Shown piece after piece: positions 28,833 through 37,378 of a stretch of 64,000 bases of DNA. The stretch comes from Streptomyces sp. A0958 (lineage in GTDB: Bacteria > Actinomycetota > Actinomycetes > Streptomycetales > Streptomycetaceae), in contig NZ_SSBK01000008.1 in NCBI RefSeq assembly GCF_004795035.1, positions 1 through 64,000 on the forward strand. The letters run 5' to 3'. Within the stretch, counting starts at the first letter, position 1; the number at the start of each line of letters is the position of its first letter. Both the position numbers and the translations under genes were made by a program. The notes under the pieces were generated by a model, which saw nothing but the letters and a program-made list of their open reading frames with translations, was not told where the DNA came from and made no database searches.

Positions 28833-29882
28833 CTATTCGATGTCAGCGTCGATCGGCCAGCGGTACTTACTGAAGCGGGACCTCATTGCCAGAGCTTCTG
28901 CGACGTCCTCCATCGACGTCCCCAGGTCAAACGCGTACTCGGCAACGGTCGGCTCTCGCCCGAGCTCCTTGCGCAGCCGCTTCCTCGCGTCCTTTACGGC
29001 GGGCAACGTGCGCCTGGCCCGGGTCTGCTCGGCAGACCTCCCGCCAAGTCGATAGAACAGCCTTGCGGCCACGGCCAAAAGGGCAATGAGCGCAATGACA
29101 GCGAGCACATCAGGTACGGGAGCACCGAGCGCTTCGCTCGCCTTCTCAACTATCGAACGGCTGCCAGGGTCGGCCTTTGTCCATGCGAAAGCACCCGAAG
29201 AGCAGATGAACATCATCAGCGCGAACCCTCCGCCGCTGAGGGTGGCGCTCATCAGCTGCATCAGCGTGCGGGTTCCGCGTCGGACGTGCTGGGCCACCGT
29301 CCCCACATGGAGGCCAGTGATCTCCGAGATCTCGGCATGCGAATAGCCGAGCCCTTTGGCCATGGTCACCATGCGCTTCTGCTGGCCAGGCAGTTGCCGC
29401 AACGCGTGCTCCAGGTCCACTCGGTCCACGGCACCCTCCGGCGTCACCTCCTCGATGTCCGAGATATGAAGAAACCGAGTCTGGGCGGCGGCACGTGCGG
29501 TCGTGTCGATGGGCACAGCAAAGCCCACTCGTCGGCTCTCGTCCTTGACTCTTCTGGAGATGACCGCGTACATGTAGCCGGCCAGGTTCTCAATCGGCTT
29601 CCGCGCGTGGTTCGCCATGGTGGTGATGACTGCTTCGTGGAGCAGGTCGTCCGCTTCGAGCCGCGATGCCGCAACTCGCTGCCCGGCCAGGCAGCGGCGG
29701 GCATGAGCCAGCAGGTCTTGGCGCTTCTTCCGGTAGACAGCGGCCACGTCGCCTTCGAGCGACCCCTCCCCCTCGGGCAGGGGGTCGTTCAGGCCCTCAA
29801 CTTGAAAGGGGGAGAAGGCGCCGTCGCGCATGACCTGGAAGGCCGCGCCCACTTCCTGCTCGGGCGGGAGACGCCTCCGCAC
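28833..29882 (-). CDS. membrane-linked sigma-70 family factor
   Basis: A 349-residue protein. Residues about 50-135 are a sigma region 2 (LEADDLLHEAVITTMANHAR, NLAGYMYAVISRRVKDESRR); about 150-205 are region 4 (RVDLEHALRQLPGQQKRMVT and GYSHAEISEITGLHVGTVAQ). Two hydrophobic segments follow (FALMMFICSSGAFAW near 220; VLAVIALIALLAVAARLFY near 265). The tail ELGREPTVAEYAFDLG then TSMEDVAEAL resembles sigma region 3. No anti-sigma gene is adjacent, so the membrane part may do that job in cis. The start is a GTG, and GGGAC iterons begin about 45 bases upstream. Confidence 0.8.
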   Translation of the reverse strand: MRRRLPPEQEVGAAFQVMRDGAFSPFQVEGLNDPLPEGEGSLEGDVAAVYRKKRQDLLAHARRCLAGQRVAASRLEADDLLHEAVITTMANHARKPIENLAGYMYAVISRRVKDESRRVGFAVPIDTTARAAAQTRFLHISDIEEVTPEGAVDRVDLEHALRQLPGQQKRMVTMAKGLGYSHAEISEITGLHVGTVAQHVRRGTRTLMQLMSATLSGGGFALMMFICSSGAFAWTKADPGSRSIVEKASEALGAPVPDVLAVIALIALLAVAARLFYRLGGRSAEQTRARRTLPAVKDARKRLRKELGREPTVAEYAFDLGTSMEDVAEALAMRSRFSKYRWPIDADIE

Positions 29883-29925
29883 GATCGCCTGACGCGGGCG
29901 GCGAGGACTGAGGGTCGGTGGTATC

Positions 29926-30493
29926 GCTTCGGTCCCTTTTTGGTCCCTCGCATAAAAGTGCAGGTCAGAGGCTTGTTCCGTGTGTTGGAGAGGGTCCGAA
30001 GGGACTGAAGGGACTCAACTTCCCTGTTCCATTCTTTATGCGTGCGTGTGTATGCGCGCACGCGAGACAAACCCCCCTATTCTCCTCATCTTTGACCCCT
30101 GTATTCCTGAGCCGTTCATAACTACTGACTCTCAGTCCCTTCAGTCCCTCGACTCATCCCGCAAAACGCTCTGACCTGGGGTTTTATCGAAGGGACCGAA
30201 GAGGGACCGAAAGGTCTCGGTCCCTCCGGTCCCCGTTCGGTCCCTCTCTTCGCGACGGTCGCGCGCTCGCCGACACGCCCGGCCCACTGGTCGGCCGCTG
30301 GAACACGGTCCGGCGGCCGGTGCCCGCAACTCCCCCGGGTGGCCGAGGGACTGAAGGGACTCGCGGAAGGAAACAGTCCCACTCAGCCGGAGGCTGCTGT
30401 TGTAGGCTCTGACCCGATTGGAAAACTCAGTCCCTTCAGTCCCTCCGTCTAGCAGTGGAAACGCTGTGACCTGGTCTTTCTTCCAGGGACTGA
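29926..30493 (+). repeat. iteron origin region 1 (GGGAC class)
   Basis: About 18 copies of a short element, TCAGTCCCT or its complement AGGGACTGA (with AGGGACCGA variants), many as head-to-tail pairs nine bases apart. Inverted CAGGTCAG (29961-29968) and CTGACCTGG (30171-30179; a weaker copy at 30466-30474) flank the middle part, which contains an alternating purine-pyrimidine block at 30039-30065. The region lies immediately upstream of the primase-polymerase gene and matches the layout at 48421-48997. It is the probable replication origin and may also control both flanking genes. Confidence 0.8.
30039..30065. other. alternating purine-pyrimidine tract in origin 1
   Basis: GCGTGCGTGTGTATGCGCGC and the following ACGCG form a nearly continuous purine-pyrimidine alternation. 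Such DNA can melt or adopt the left-handed form under negative supercoiling. An equivalent tract sits at the same relative place in origin 2 (48734-48753). Confidence 0.6.
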
Positions 30494-30526
30494 ACAACCT
30501 GTTGGCCCTCGGCAAGGACGATCAGC

Positions 30527-31609
30527 GTGCCGCGTCAAAGCGAGACCAGTGGCCCGCGTGGAGCGGGAGCCACGAGTCCCTTCGACATGGCCCGGTGGTG
30601 TGCGGGGAACGGCTGGCCCGTCCACCCTCTGGCCGCCGGCCGCAAAACGCCCGCGGGCAACTGTCAGGCCTGCCGCCAGGACCCTCACCGTCCGGCCGAC
30701 TGTCCGTGTCTCCCGGCGGGCAAGTGGTGCCACGGCTTTCACGCGGCGACCACGGACCCGGAGCTGCTGGCGGCCTGGTGGGGCGTCAACCCGGCGTTGG
30801 GGGTCGGCGTCTCGTGCGGCCCGGCCGGGCTCGTCGTCCTGGACGTCGACGCCCACAGTGCCGAAGTGCCGCACCGCGACCGGCTCCTGCCCGGCATCCC
30901 CATCCACGAGAGCGTCAACCTGGCGGGCCTGGCCTCCGGGTTCGACACCCTCGCCCTCCTCGCGGCGCTGCGGGGCCAACCGAGTCCGGCGGACGACGAG
31001 TCGACGCTCCGAGTCCGTACGCCCTCCGGCGGCCTCCACGTCTGGTACCGCACCGGCCCCGACGGGCCGAGCTACCGGTCATCGGTCGGCTCCAGCCCCA
31101 AGGTCGCCCTCGCCTGGCAGGTCGACGTCCGCGCCGGCGGCGGCTACATCGTCACCCCGGCCACCCGCACCCCCGCAGGCACCTACACCCCCGTCGGCGC
31201 GGCCCGGTTCCCCGCCCCCCTGCCCGACTGGCTCGCCGCTGAGCTCCGGCGTACCGGCCACATGCCCCGTCACGCCCCCGTACAGGTCCCCGCACCCCGG
31301 CCCCGGCCCGTACGCGCCGCCCGCAGCGTTCAACGCGCTCAGCGGCTGCTGGAGCCCCTGCTCGCCGAGGTCGAGGCCTGCGGGGCGGCGGCCGAGGGGA
31401 CTGCCTTCACCGAGAAGCTGAACCGCGCCGCCTACACCGCCGGTGGGCTGATCGCCGGCGGGCACCTCACCGAGGCCCAGGCCCAGGCCCTGCTCACCGC
31501 GGCCGCCGACAGCGCGCGCCCGCACCGCAGCCGGCACAGCCTCACCGTCATCGCTTCCGCCCTGTCCGCCGGCGCAGCCCGCCCGTTCCATCCCGAAGGA
31601 CGCCCATGA
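30527..31609 (+). CDS. primase-polymerase, replication cassette 1
   Basis: A 360-residue archaeo-eukaryotic-type primase (prim-pol) that would make primers and may extend them. The N-terminal region carries a Cys/His cluster (NCQACRQDPHRPADCPC, then WCHGFHAAT); the catalytic core has GLVVLDVDAHS with the DxD metal site and TPSGGLHVWYR with the second motif. A helical C-terminal domain follows (about 265-350). The stop overlaps the helicase start (ATGA), so the two are translated together. The GTG at 30527 follows iteron DNA directly. It shares the whole layout with the protein at 49010-50125. Confidence 0.9.
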   Translation: MPRQSETSGPRGAGATSPFDMARWCAGNGWPVHPLAAGRKTPAGNCQACRQDPHRPADCPCLPAGKWCHGFHAATTDPELLAAWWGVNPALGVGVSCGPAGLVVLDVDAHSAEVPHRDRLLPGIPIHESVNLAGLASGFDTLALLAALRGQPSPADDESTLRVRTPSGGLHVWYRTGPDGPSYRSSVGSSPKVALAWQVDVRAGGGYIVTPATRTPAGTYTPVGAARFPAPLPDWLAAELRRTGHMPRHAPVQVPAPRPRPVRAARSVQRAQRLLEPLLAEVEACGAAAEGTAFTEKLNRAAYTAGGLIAGGHLTEAQAQALLTAAADSARPHRSRHSLTVIASALSAGAARPFHPEGRP

Positions 31610-33144
31610 GCAGCGCCGACAGCAGCCCGCGCTTCGACGCCACTGCCGCAGCGCAGCAGATGCTCGCTCTCGAAGCAGAGGGAGGCCTGCCCGGCCTGCC
31701 CGCCCAGCAGAACGCCTCCGCGGTGCACGAGCCGGTCCCGGCCGCAGGGCGTCTGCCCGCGCTCCTGACCGACCGGGGCAACGCCAAGCTGTTCGCGGTC
31801 ATGTTCGGCGACCAGTTCCGGCATGTCGAAGGGCTGGGCTGGTACCACTGGGACCAGTACCGCTGGAAGCGCACCGGTGGCGAGAAGGCCGCGGTCTGGG
31901 CGGCGGGGGACCTGGCCGAGCAGATGCCCGCCACCGATCCGACCGGCCAGTTCACCGACCGGGAACTCACCGCCCACCGGCGGCGTTCCATGTCGACCCC
32001 CGGCATCAAGGCCATGCTCACCCAGGCCAAGGCCTCTCCCGCGCTCGCCCTGGACCCCGATGTCCTGGACGGCGACCCGTACGCCCTGTGCACCCCGGCC
32101 GGTGTCGTCGATCTCCACACCGGGCACCTCCACAAGCCCGACCCGGTGAGCGACATGCACTCCCGGGCCACGAGTGTCGCCCCCGAGGCGACGCCCACCC
32201 CGCGCTGGCACCGCTTCCTGCACGACACCTTCGGCGACGACGCCAAGGGTGAGGAGACCATCCACTTCCTCCACCTGCTCCTCGGCTACTCCGTCACCGG
32301 CGACGTGGGCGCCCAGGTGCTCCCGTTCCTCTACGGCACCGGCGCCAACGGCAAGTCCGTCCTCCTCGACGTCATGACGCAGATCCTCGGCGACTACGCA
32401 CAGGCCGCCCCGCCGGGCTTCCTCATGGAGAAGGGCAAGTTCTCCGAGCACTCCACCGAGCTGACCGAGCTGCACGGCCGACGCATCGTCGTCTGCTCCG
32501 AACTCAAGCCGAACGACAAGTTCGACGAATCGCGTGTGAAGCTCCTGACCGGCGGCGACCGCATCATGGCCCGCCGGATGCGGCAGGACTTCTTCAGCTT
32601 CAACCCCACCCACAAGCTCTGGCTGCTCGGCAACCACCGCCCCGAAGTCGGCACCGGCGGCCACGCGTTCTGGCGGCGTATCCGCCTCATCCCGTTCGAG
32701 CGCGTCGTCCCCGCCGCCCGCAAGATCGACAACCTCGCCAAGGAACTCGTCCAGAGCGAGGGCCCCGGCATCCTGCAGTGGCTCATCGAGGGCGCCAAGC
32801 TCTACCTCGCCACCCGCGACCCGCTCGACGGGCCCGCCACCGTCCGTACCGCCACCGCGGCGTACGCCACCACCGAGGACCACATCGGCCGCTTCCTCAC
32901 CGAGTGCTGCACCACCCACACCCCCGACCTCCGGGTGGAACAGGGCCTGCTGTACGCGACGTACAGCAGTTGGTGCAGTGCCGGTGAGGGCATCCGGCCC
33001 GCGACGGCCCGCGCGTTCGCGACCCGGGTCCGCCAGGAACTCTCCCTCGCCTCGCCCGCCGACATGATGAAGTCCAGCGGCAAGAAGTACTACCCCGGCC
33101 TCGGCCTCCTCGCCGACGACGACTCCCGGACCGGCCATGCCTGA
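31606..33144 (+). CDS. D5/P4-type replication helicase, cassette 1
   Basis: A 512-residue SF3-family helicase that would unwind the origin together with the primase. The N-terminal part has LTDRGNAKLFAVMFGDQFRH and GWYHWDQYRWKR; Walker A is GTGANGKSVLL; the next motif is IVVCSELK, and HKLWLLGNHRPEVGTG with FWRRIRLIPFE completes the motor. In the complete cassettes the primase and helicase are separate but coupled proteins, whereas phage P4 alpha fuses them. It is closest to the orphan copy at 10326-11876. Confidence 0.93.
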   Translation: MSSADSSPRFDATAAAQQMLALEAEGGLPGLPAQQNASAVHEPVPAAGRLPALLTDRGNAKLFAVMFGDQFRHVEGLGWYHWDQYRWKRTGGEKAAVWAAGDLAEQMPATDPTGQFTDRELTAHRRRSMSTPGIKAMLTQAKASPALALDPDVLDGDPYALCTPAGVVDLHTGHLHKPDPVSDMHSRATSVAPEATPTPRWHRFLHDTFGDDAKGEETIHFLHLLLGYSVTGDVGAQVLPFLYGTGANGKSVLLDVMTQILGDYAQAAPPGFLMEKGKFSEHSTELTELHGRRIVVCSELKPNDKFDESRVKLLTGGDRIMARRMRQDFFSFNPTHKLWLLGNHRPEVGTGGHAFWRRIRLIPFERVVPAARKIDNLAKELVQSEGPGILQWLIEGAKLYLATRDPLDGPATVRTATAAYATTEDHIGRFLTECCTTHTPDLRVEQGLLYATYSSWCSAGEGIRPATARAFATRVRQELSLASPADMMKSSGKKYYPGLGLLADDDSRTGHA

Positions 33145-33267
33145 CCCACGCACCCGGCACACATCCGCCGGCCCGGCCTACCATGGACACGGTGCCCCCA
33201 CCCGGGAACGTGCTCACACCCACCCCGGCCTCCTCCCGGCCGGCCGAATCACAAAGGGGCTGCAGCC

Positions 33268-33651
33268 ATGAGCTCGCTGCTGAACGAGAGCGACCTCCAC
33301 CACGAGAACGCCGTGGTCTGGCTGGAGAACCCCGACAACCTCGACTACGTGCGCCAGGCCCTCGACAAGACCACCCGTCGCCGCGGAAAGCCCCGCTACG
33401 AACGTGACGGGCGCATGGTCGGCTACACCGAGCTGGAGGCCCATACAGAAGCCGACCCCGACAGCGGCCTCCACCTGCGCCGGGTCTTCTTCCTGCTCCC
33501 CCACGACCGGGACGCCGACCCCGACGGCCCGTACCACGAGGGCGCGCCCGGCGAAGCGGTCGACCCGAGCACCATCGAGCCCAAGCGGGTCGGGGACAAG
33601 ACCCCTCGCTCGCAGCGCGGCCTGGCCGCGACCGCGGACGCCGCCAACTGA
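33268..33651 (+). CDS. small replication-cassette protein, copy 1
   Basis: A 127-residue protein with the family phrases VVWLENPDNLDYVRQALDK, RRGKPRYERDGRMVGYTELE, RRVFFLLPHDRDADPDGPY and EAVDPSTI. It follows the helicase gene by 123 bases. Its conservation and constant position in three loci indicate a dedicated role in replication, perhaps in iteron binding or copy control, but nothing in the sequence identifies the fold. The C-terminal 20 residues vary and look disordered. Confidence 0.85.
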   Translation: MSSLLNESDLHHENAVVWLENPDNLDYVRQALDKTTRRRGKPRYERDGRMVGYTELEAHTEADPDSGLHLRRVFFLLPHDRDADPDGPYHEGAPGEAVDPSTIEPKRVGDKTPRSQRGLAATADAAN

Positions 33652-33659
33652 CGGGGGAC

Positions 33660-33708
33660 GGGCCTGGGGGCCGGGTTATTACGCCGTAATAACCCGGCCC
33701 CCAGGCCC
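33660..33708 (+). terminator. 24-bp perfect hairpin with ATTACGCCGTAAT core
   Basis: A perfect 24-bp stem around a single central base, eight bases after the small gene. It works as a terminator between the replication genes and parA. Its core TATTACGCCGTAATA recurs, as its complement, at 36565-36579. Confidence 0.75.
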
Positions 33709-33809
33709 GTTTCTGCACGGTGGCAGGGTTCTTGAGGGCCCTTCACGCCCACGATGCGCCATCATAACTAACGCACCGATGCGAAAAATGGATCACCAGA
33801 GTTAGTAAG

Positions 33810-35054
33810 GTGACTTCCATGACTTCGCCTTCCCCCGGCGACCGCGAGAAGGTCGTCTCCAAGCTGCCCCCGGTGCTGCAGCAGGATCTGAAGATCCGGG
33901 CCGCCCAGTACAACGTCGACATCCAGCACGCCGTCGAAGCCGGCATCAAGGCCTGGCGGCGACTGGGCTCCAACCTCTCCCCCATCGACACCGCCGGCGC
34001 CAAGTCCTTCGCCACGTTCCTCCCTGACGGCCAGTGGGAGGAGTTCCGCACCGACTGCGCCTCCCGCGGCGTCTCCCTCATCCAGGGGCTCGCCCAGTCC
34101 GTCGTCATGTGGCTCGAGACGAACCCGGCGCCCACCGTCGTACGCCCCGAGCACCCCAAGCGCATCATCACCTGCAACCAGAAGGGCGGTGTGGGCAAGA
34201 CCGCCATCGCCGCCGGCACCGGCGAAGCCTTCGCGGAGGACGCCGACGCACTGCATCCCGTCCGCATCTCCAAGCACTTCGCGGCGGCCCTTTCCGAGAA
34301 CGAGACCTCGCCCCTCGACCACGAGGACCTTCCCGGGCTCGGCCTGCGCGTCCTCCTCGTCGACTTCGACCCCCAGTGCCACCTCACCAAGCAGCTCGGC
34401 CACCAACCGCTGCCCATCGAGGGCGACAGCCTCACCAAGCACATGGCCGGTGAAGCGATGGGCCGGCTCTCCGACCTCGTCGTACCGGTCGCGGACCCCC
34501 GCTTCGGCGACCGGCTCCACCTCCTGCCCGCCTGCACCGACGCCTTCCTCCTCGACGTCAAGCTCTCCGGGGTCCGGGCGCGCGAAGCAGCCCTGGAGCG
34601 GGCGCTGTCCGCGATCGAGGCCGACTACGACGCCGTCATCATCGACTGCCCGCCCAGCCTCGGGCTCAGCATGGACGCCGCCGCCTACTACGGCCGCCGC
34701 CGCCAGGGCGAGGCCCCGGGCAACTCCGGTGTCCTCGTCGTCGTCCAGGCCGAGGACAGCTCCGCCGACGCCTACGGGCTCCTCACCTCGCAGATCGAGG
34801 ACCTCCGCGCCGACATGCACCTCGAACTCGACTACCTCGGCATCGTCGTCAACCACTACGACGCCCGCCGCGGCTACATCGCCACGTCCTCCCTCAGCTC
34901 CTGGATGGACATCAAGGACCCCAGGGTCGTCGGGGTCATAGGAGACCTCAAGGAACAGAAGGAGGCCGTACGCGTGAAGCAGCCCCTGCTCGCGTACTCG
35001 CCCCGCTGCGACCAGGCCGTCGGTATGCGCGCCCTCGCCCGGGAGATCTCATGA
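33810..35054 (+). CDS. parA: ParA partition ATPase with N-terminal extension
   Basis: A 414-residue Walker-type ATPase for plasmid partition. Residues 1-110 form an additional domain (ILQQ-like start, QQDLKIRAAQYNVDIQHAVE) that may bind DNA, as in plasmid type Ia ParA proteins. The ATPase has TCNQKGGVGKTA (deviant Walker A), LLVDFDPQCHLTKQL and IIDCPPSLGLSMDAA. The stretch between Walker A and the next motif is about 40 residues longer than usual (ADALHPVRISKHFAA). The stop overlaps the parB start. GTG at 33810 or ATG at 33819 are both possible starts; AAGG precedes them. Confidence 0.93.
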   Translation: MTSMTSPSPGDREKVVSKLPPVLQQDLKIRAAQYNVDIQHAVEAGIKAWRRLGSNLSPIDTAGAKSFATFLPDGQWEEFRTDCASRGVSLIQGLAQSVVMWLETNPAPTVVRPEHPKRIITCNQKGGVGKTAIAAGTGEAFAEDADALHPVRISKHFAAALSENETSPLDHEDLPGLGLRVLLVDFDPQCHLTKQLGHQPLPIEGDSLTKHMAGEAMGRLSDLVVPVADPRFGDRLHLLPACTDAFLLDVKLSGVRAREAALERALSAIEADYDAVIIDCPPSLGLSMDAAAYYGRRRQGEAPGNSGVLVVVQAEDSSADAYGLLTSQIEDLRADMHLELDYLGIVVNHYDARRGYIATSSLSSWMDIKDPRVVGVIGDLKEQKEAVRVKQPLLAYSPRCDQAVGMRALAREIS

Positions 35055-35974
35055 GCAAGGCAACCCGGCTCGGCGCCGGCACCTCCTTCGGCCAGACCCA
35101 GTCCATCAGCGCCCGGCGCGCCGCCATCAACCAGGTCACCGCCGCACCCACCGAGGGCGCCCCTCCCCCGGTCGAACTGCCCGTCGACGTCATCAGCCTC
35201 AACCCCGACAACCCCAGGTCCGACCTCGGTGACCTCACCGACCTCGGCCACAGCCTTCGCGACCACGGCCAGAAGACCGCCATCAGCATCATGGGGCGGT
35301 TCGCCTACCTCGAAGGCAACCCGGGGCGGGAAGCCGATCTGGAACCCGGCACCAGGTACGTCGTCATCGACGGCAACTCCCGTCTCGCGGCAGCCCGCGA
35401 AAACGGCCTCACCCAGATCAAGGTGATGCTCGACGACAGCCTCGGCAGCAACCCGGACGAGATCCTGGAGTCCGCCCTCGTCGCCAACATCCACCGCCAG
35501 GAACTCAACCACCTGGACGAGGCCAAGGCCCTTGAACAGCTGCTGAGGATTCACGGCACCCAGGAGGCCCTGGCGGCCCGCCTCCACCGCTCCCAGGGCT
35601 GGGTCTCCCAGCGCCTCGCGCTGCTGACCCTGACCCCCTCCCTCAAGGAGAAGCTCCAGTCGGGTGAGGAATCCGCGGCCACCCTGCGCCTGGTCGGCAA
35701 GAAGAAGGCCGAGGAGCAGGAAGCCCACCTCCAGCATCTGAAGGCCACCAGGGCGAAGAAGTCCCGTACCCCCAAGCAGCAGGCGCCGGCCGCCGGTGCC
35801 GCCGACCGGCTGCCCTCGACGGACCCCCACGCCCTGACCGCCCTCATCATCGCGCAGCTCGACGTACCGGCCCGGCGGAAACTGACGGAGCTTCTTGTCG
35901 ACTACAAGATCGAGGAGTCGAAGCGGATGAGGGCGGAAAGGTCCACCACGACAGCCGACCCCGCCCCCAAGTGA
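35051..35974 (+). CDS. parB: ParB partition protein
   Basis: A 307-residue centromere-binding protein. The ParB/Spo0J N-terminal domain is clear: VISLNPDNPRSDLGDLTDLG, LRDHGQ, YVVIDGNSRLAAARENGLTQ and ALVANIHRQELNHLDEAKAL; GNSRL replaces the more common GERRW/R arginine patch. A helix-turn-helix follows (EALAARLHRSQGWVSQRLAL). It is translationally coupled to parA (ATGA). The chromosomal-type parS palindrome was not seen in the window, so it must use a different centromere. Confidence 0.93.
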   Translation: MSKATRLGAGTSFGQTQSISARRAAINQVTAAPTEGAPPPVELPVDVISLNPDNPRSDLGDLTDLGHSLRDHGQKTAISIMGRFAYLEGNPGREADLEPGTRYVVIDGNSRLAAARENGLTQIKVMLDDSLGSNPDEILESALVANIHRQELNHLDEAKALEQLLRIHGTQEALAARLHRSQGWVSQRLALLTLTPSLKEKLQSGEESAATLRLVGKKKAEEQEAHLQHLKATRAKKSRTPKQQAPAAGAADRLPSTDPHALTALIIAQLDVPARRKLTELLVDYKIEESKRMRAERSTTTADPAPK

Positions 35975-35982
35975 CGCCCGCC

Positions 35983-36029
35983 TTCACCTGCCTGCGGGAG
36001 CGGGAAGCACGCACCTCCAGGCAGGTGAA
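35983..36029 (+). terminator. hairpin after parB
   Basis: An 11-bp stem (35983-35993/36019-36029) with a 25-base loop, beginning nine bases after the parB stop. Its long loop makes it weaker than the neighbouring hairpins. Confidence 0.55.
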
Positions 36030-36166
36030 CCTCCTTCGGCGCCGCCCCGCCTGCCGTACCCGTCGATGATCTTGCAGCAAGATCGTTTCCGGGCCGGCTC
36101 CGGACCCGGAGCAGCGCCCCGATCCGTTCGCGGCGCGGCATCACCGACCTGTACGAAGGAGAATCC

Positions 36167-36520
36167 GTGATTCTGAAGGGCAAGAGGCTCCTCGGCTCAC
36201 TGGCCATGGCGTTCGCTGCGGCGGCCTCGTTCACCGTGGCCGTACCCAGCGGTTCCGCCTTCGCCATCGACCACGTCGAATGCCGCGGTGGCGAGAACTT
36301 CCTCAAGATCTGGTCGCACAACGGCGGTCAGCAGAGCGTCGACTGCTACGCGAACGCCGGAAGGACCAACTTCGGCGGCTGGTGGGTCGACAGGATCTCC
36401 ACGGGCAACAACGACCTGATCTACTACGACGCCAACGGCGACTCGGTGAAGATCCCCCGCTGGACCGACATCACGTTCCCGAACCTCCCCCCGAAGGTCA
36501 ACTCCATCGAGATCCTCTGA
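36167..36520 (+). CDS. secreted killer-toxin-like beta/gamma-crystallin protein
   Basis: A 117-residue exported protein. The signal peptide covers about residues 1-33 (LLGSLAMAFAAAASFTVAV, ending SAFA). The mature part of about 84 residues (IDHVECRGGENFLKIWSHNG, QQSVDCYANAGRTNF, WVDRISTGNNDLIYYDANGD) has two Cys and resembles the Streptomyces killer-toxin-like beta/gamma-crystallin fold. AAGGAG precedes the GTG at 36167. It is presumably an antimicrobial or cell-wall protein carried as cargo beside the partition genes. Confidence 0.8.
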   Translation: MILKGKRLLGSLAMAFAAAASFTVAVPSGSAFAIDHVECRGGENFLKIWSHNGGQQSVDCYANAGRTNFGGWWVDRISTGNNDLIYYDANGDSVKIPRWTDITFPNLPPKVNSIEIL

Positions 36521-36538
36521 CGCACGCCGGAGAGACCA

Positions 36539-36560
36539 GCGGCCCGGGACGCCGGGCCGC
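36539..36560 (+). terminator. terminator of the crystallin-like gene
   Basis: A 9-bp GC stem (36539-36547/36552-36560) with a 4-base loop, 19 bases past the stop. Confidence 0.7.
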
Positions 36561-36564
36561 GCAC

Positions 36565-36579
36565 TATTACGGCGTAATA
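36565..36579. repeat. TATTACGGCGTAATA palindrome
   Basis: A 15-base near-perfect palindrome identical to the complement of the core of the hairpin at 33660-33708. The two copies flank parA, parB and the crystallin-like gene. Confidence 0.6.
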
Positions 36580-36814
36580 CTCTGGCGGCGCGGCGCGCGG
36601 CGGCGGTGGGGATGGCCCCACCAGGCGACGAGCGGCGGCCACGGGACGGCCAGCGCGAGGGCGCCGAGAAGGGGTCTCCACGGCGGCCAACTGCCCAGGC
36701 CCGCGCCATGAATGCGCTGCTCGGCCTGAGCTCCAGTCGCCAACTCACGTGCTCACTCGCCCACTGAAGTGCTCAGTCACACCGGGGCTCGCGTGCTGTT
36801 CGAGAGGCGTGCCG

Positions 36815-37372
36815 CTACAGGTCGAACTCCAGGTGCTCGATGTCCGTGAAGCGGACTTCTTCGAGGCTGCCGGCGCGGCGGCCGCCGTCCTGGAAGTAGA
36901 CCTCTTTGAGTCCTTCGGCGGCGATCTCCTGGAGGCGGGCGTCGTTGGCGCCCTGTTCCTGGGCGTCGAAGAGGCGGGCCGCGTGGTGGGGTGGCAGGGC
37001 GACGGTCAGGTGGCGGATGCGGTTCTCGTCCGTGGAACCGATCGGCGCGGTGTAGCCGATGCGGGCGCGGGTGTCGATGACGATGCCGCCGGTGGAGGCC
37101 GCTTTCTGCCGGGCCTTGGCTCGGACCTGGGGCTGCCAGCGCTTCTTCACCTCGCGGTCCAGGCGGGTGGCGAGGTCCGGGCGGGGCTTCTTGATCTGGC
37201 CCTTCACGTACCGTTCGACGGTGCGCTGGGAGATCCGCAGCATCTGGGCGACCGCCTTGGTGCCCTTGAGCTGCTTGACCAGGTAGCGCATCTGCGCGCC
37301 GGCGCTCTTGGGCGCCGGGCGGGTGAACGCCTTCTGTACGGCGGCTTCCAGGCCGTCCCCGAACATGCTCAT
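36815..37372 (-). CDS. tpg: telomere terminal protein Tpg
   Basis: A 185-residue protein, the usual length for Tpg, which becomes covalently linked to the 5' ends of linear Streptomyces replicons and primes end patching. It contains KAFTRPAPKSAGAQMRYLVK, the helix-turn-helix MLRISQRTVERYVKGQIKKP, and the central segment RWQPQVRAKARQKAASTGGI. The attachment residue, a Thr in the S. coelicolor protein, cannot be assigned safely by eye. It follows tap with a six-base gap, the standard tap-tpg operon. A frameshifted relative is at 3543-4156. Confidence 0.95.
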   Translation of the reverse strand: MSMFGDGLEAAVQKAFTRPAPKSAGAQMRYLVKQLKGTKAVAQMLRISQRTVERYVKGQIKKPRPDLATRLDREVKKRWQPQVRAKARQKAASTGGIVIDTRARIGYTAPIGSTDENRIRHLTVALPPHHAARLFDAQEQGANDARLQEIAAEGLKEVYFQDGGRRAGSLEEVRFTDIEHLEFDL

Positions 37373-37378
37373 CGCGCT

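Noticed and set aside
31432..33162. 576-codon minus-strand frame opposite the cassette 1 helicase
   Set aside because: Shadow of the helicase; the same kind of frame appears opposite each helicase copy.
33709..35974. Chromosomal-type parS site for ParB
   Set aside because: The GTTTCACGTGAAAC palindrome was looked for around the partition genes and not seen.
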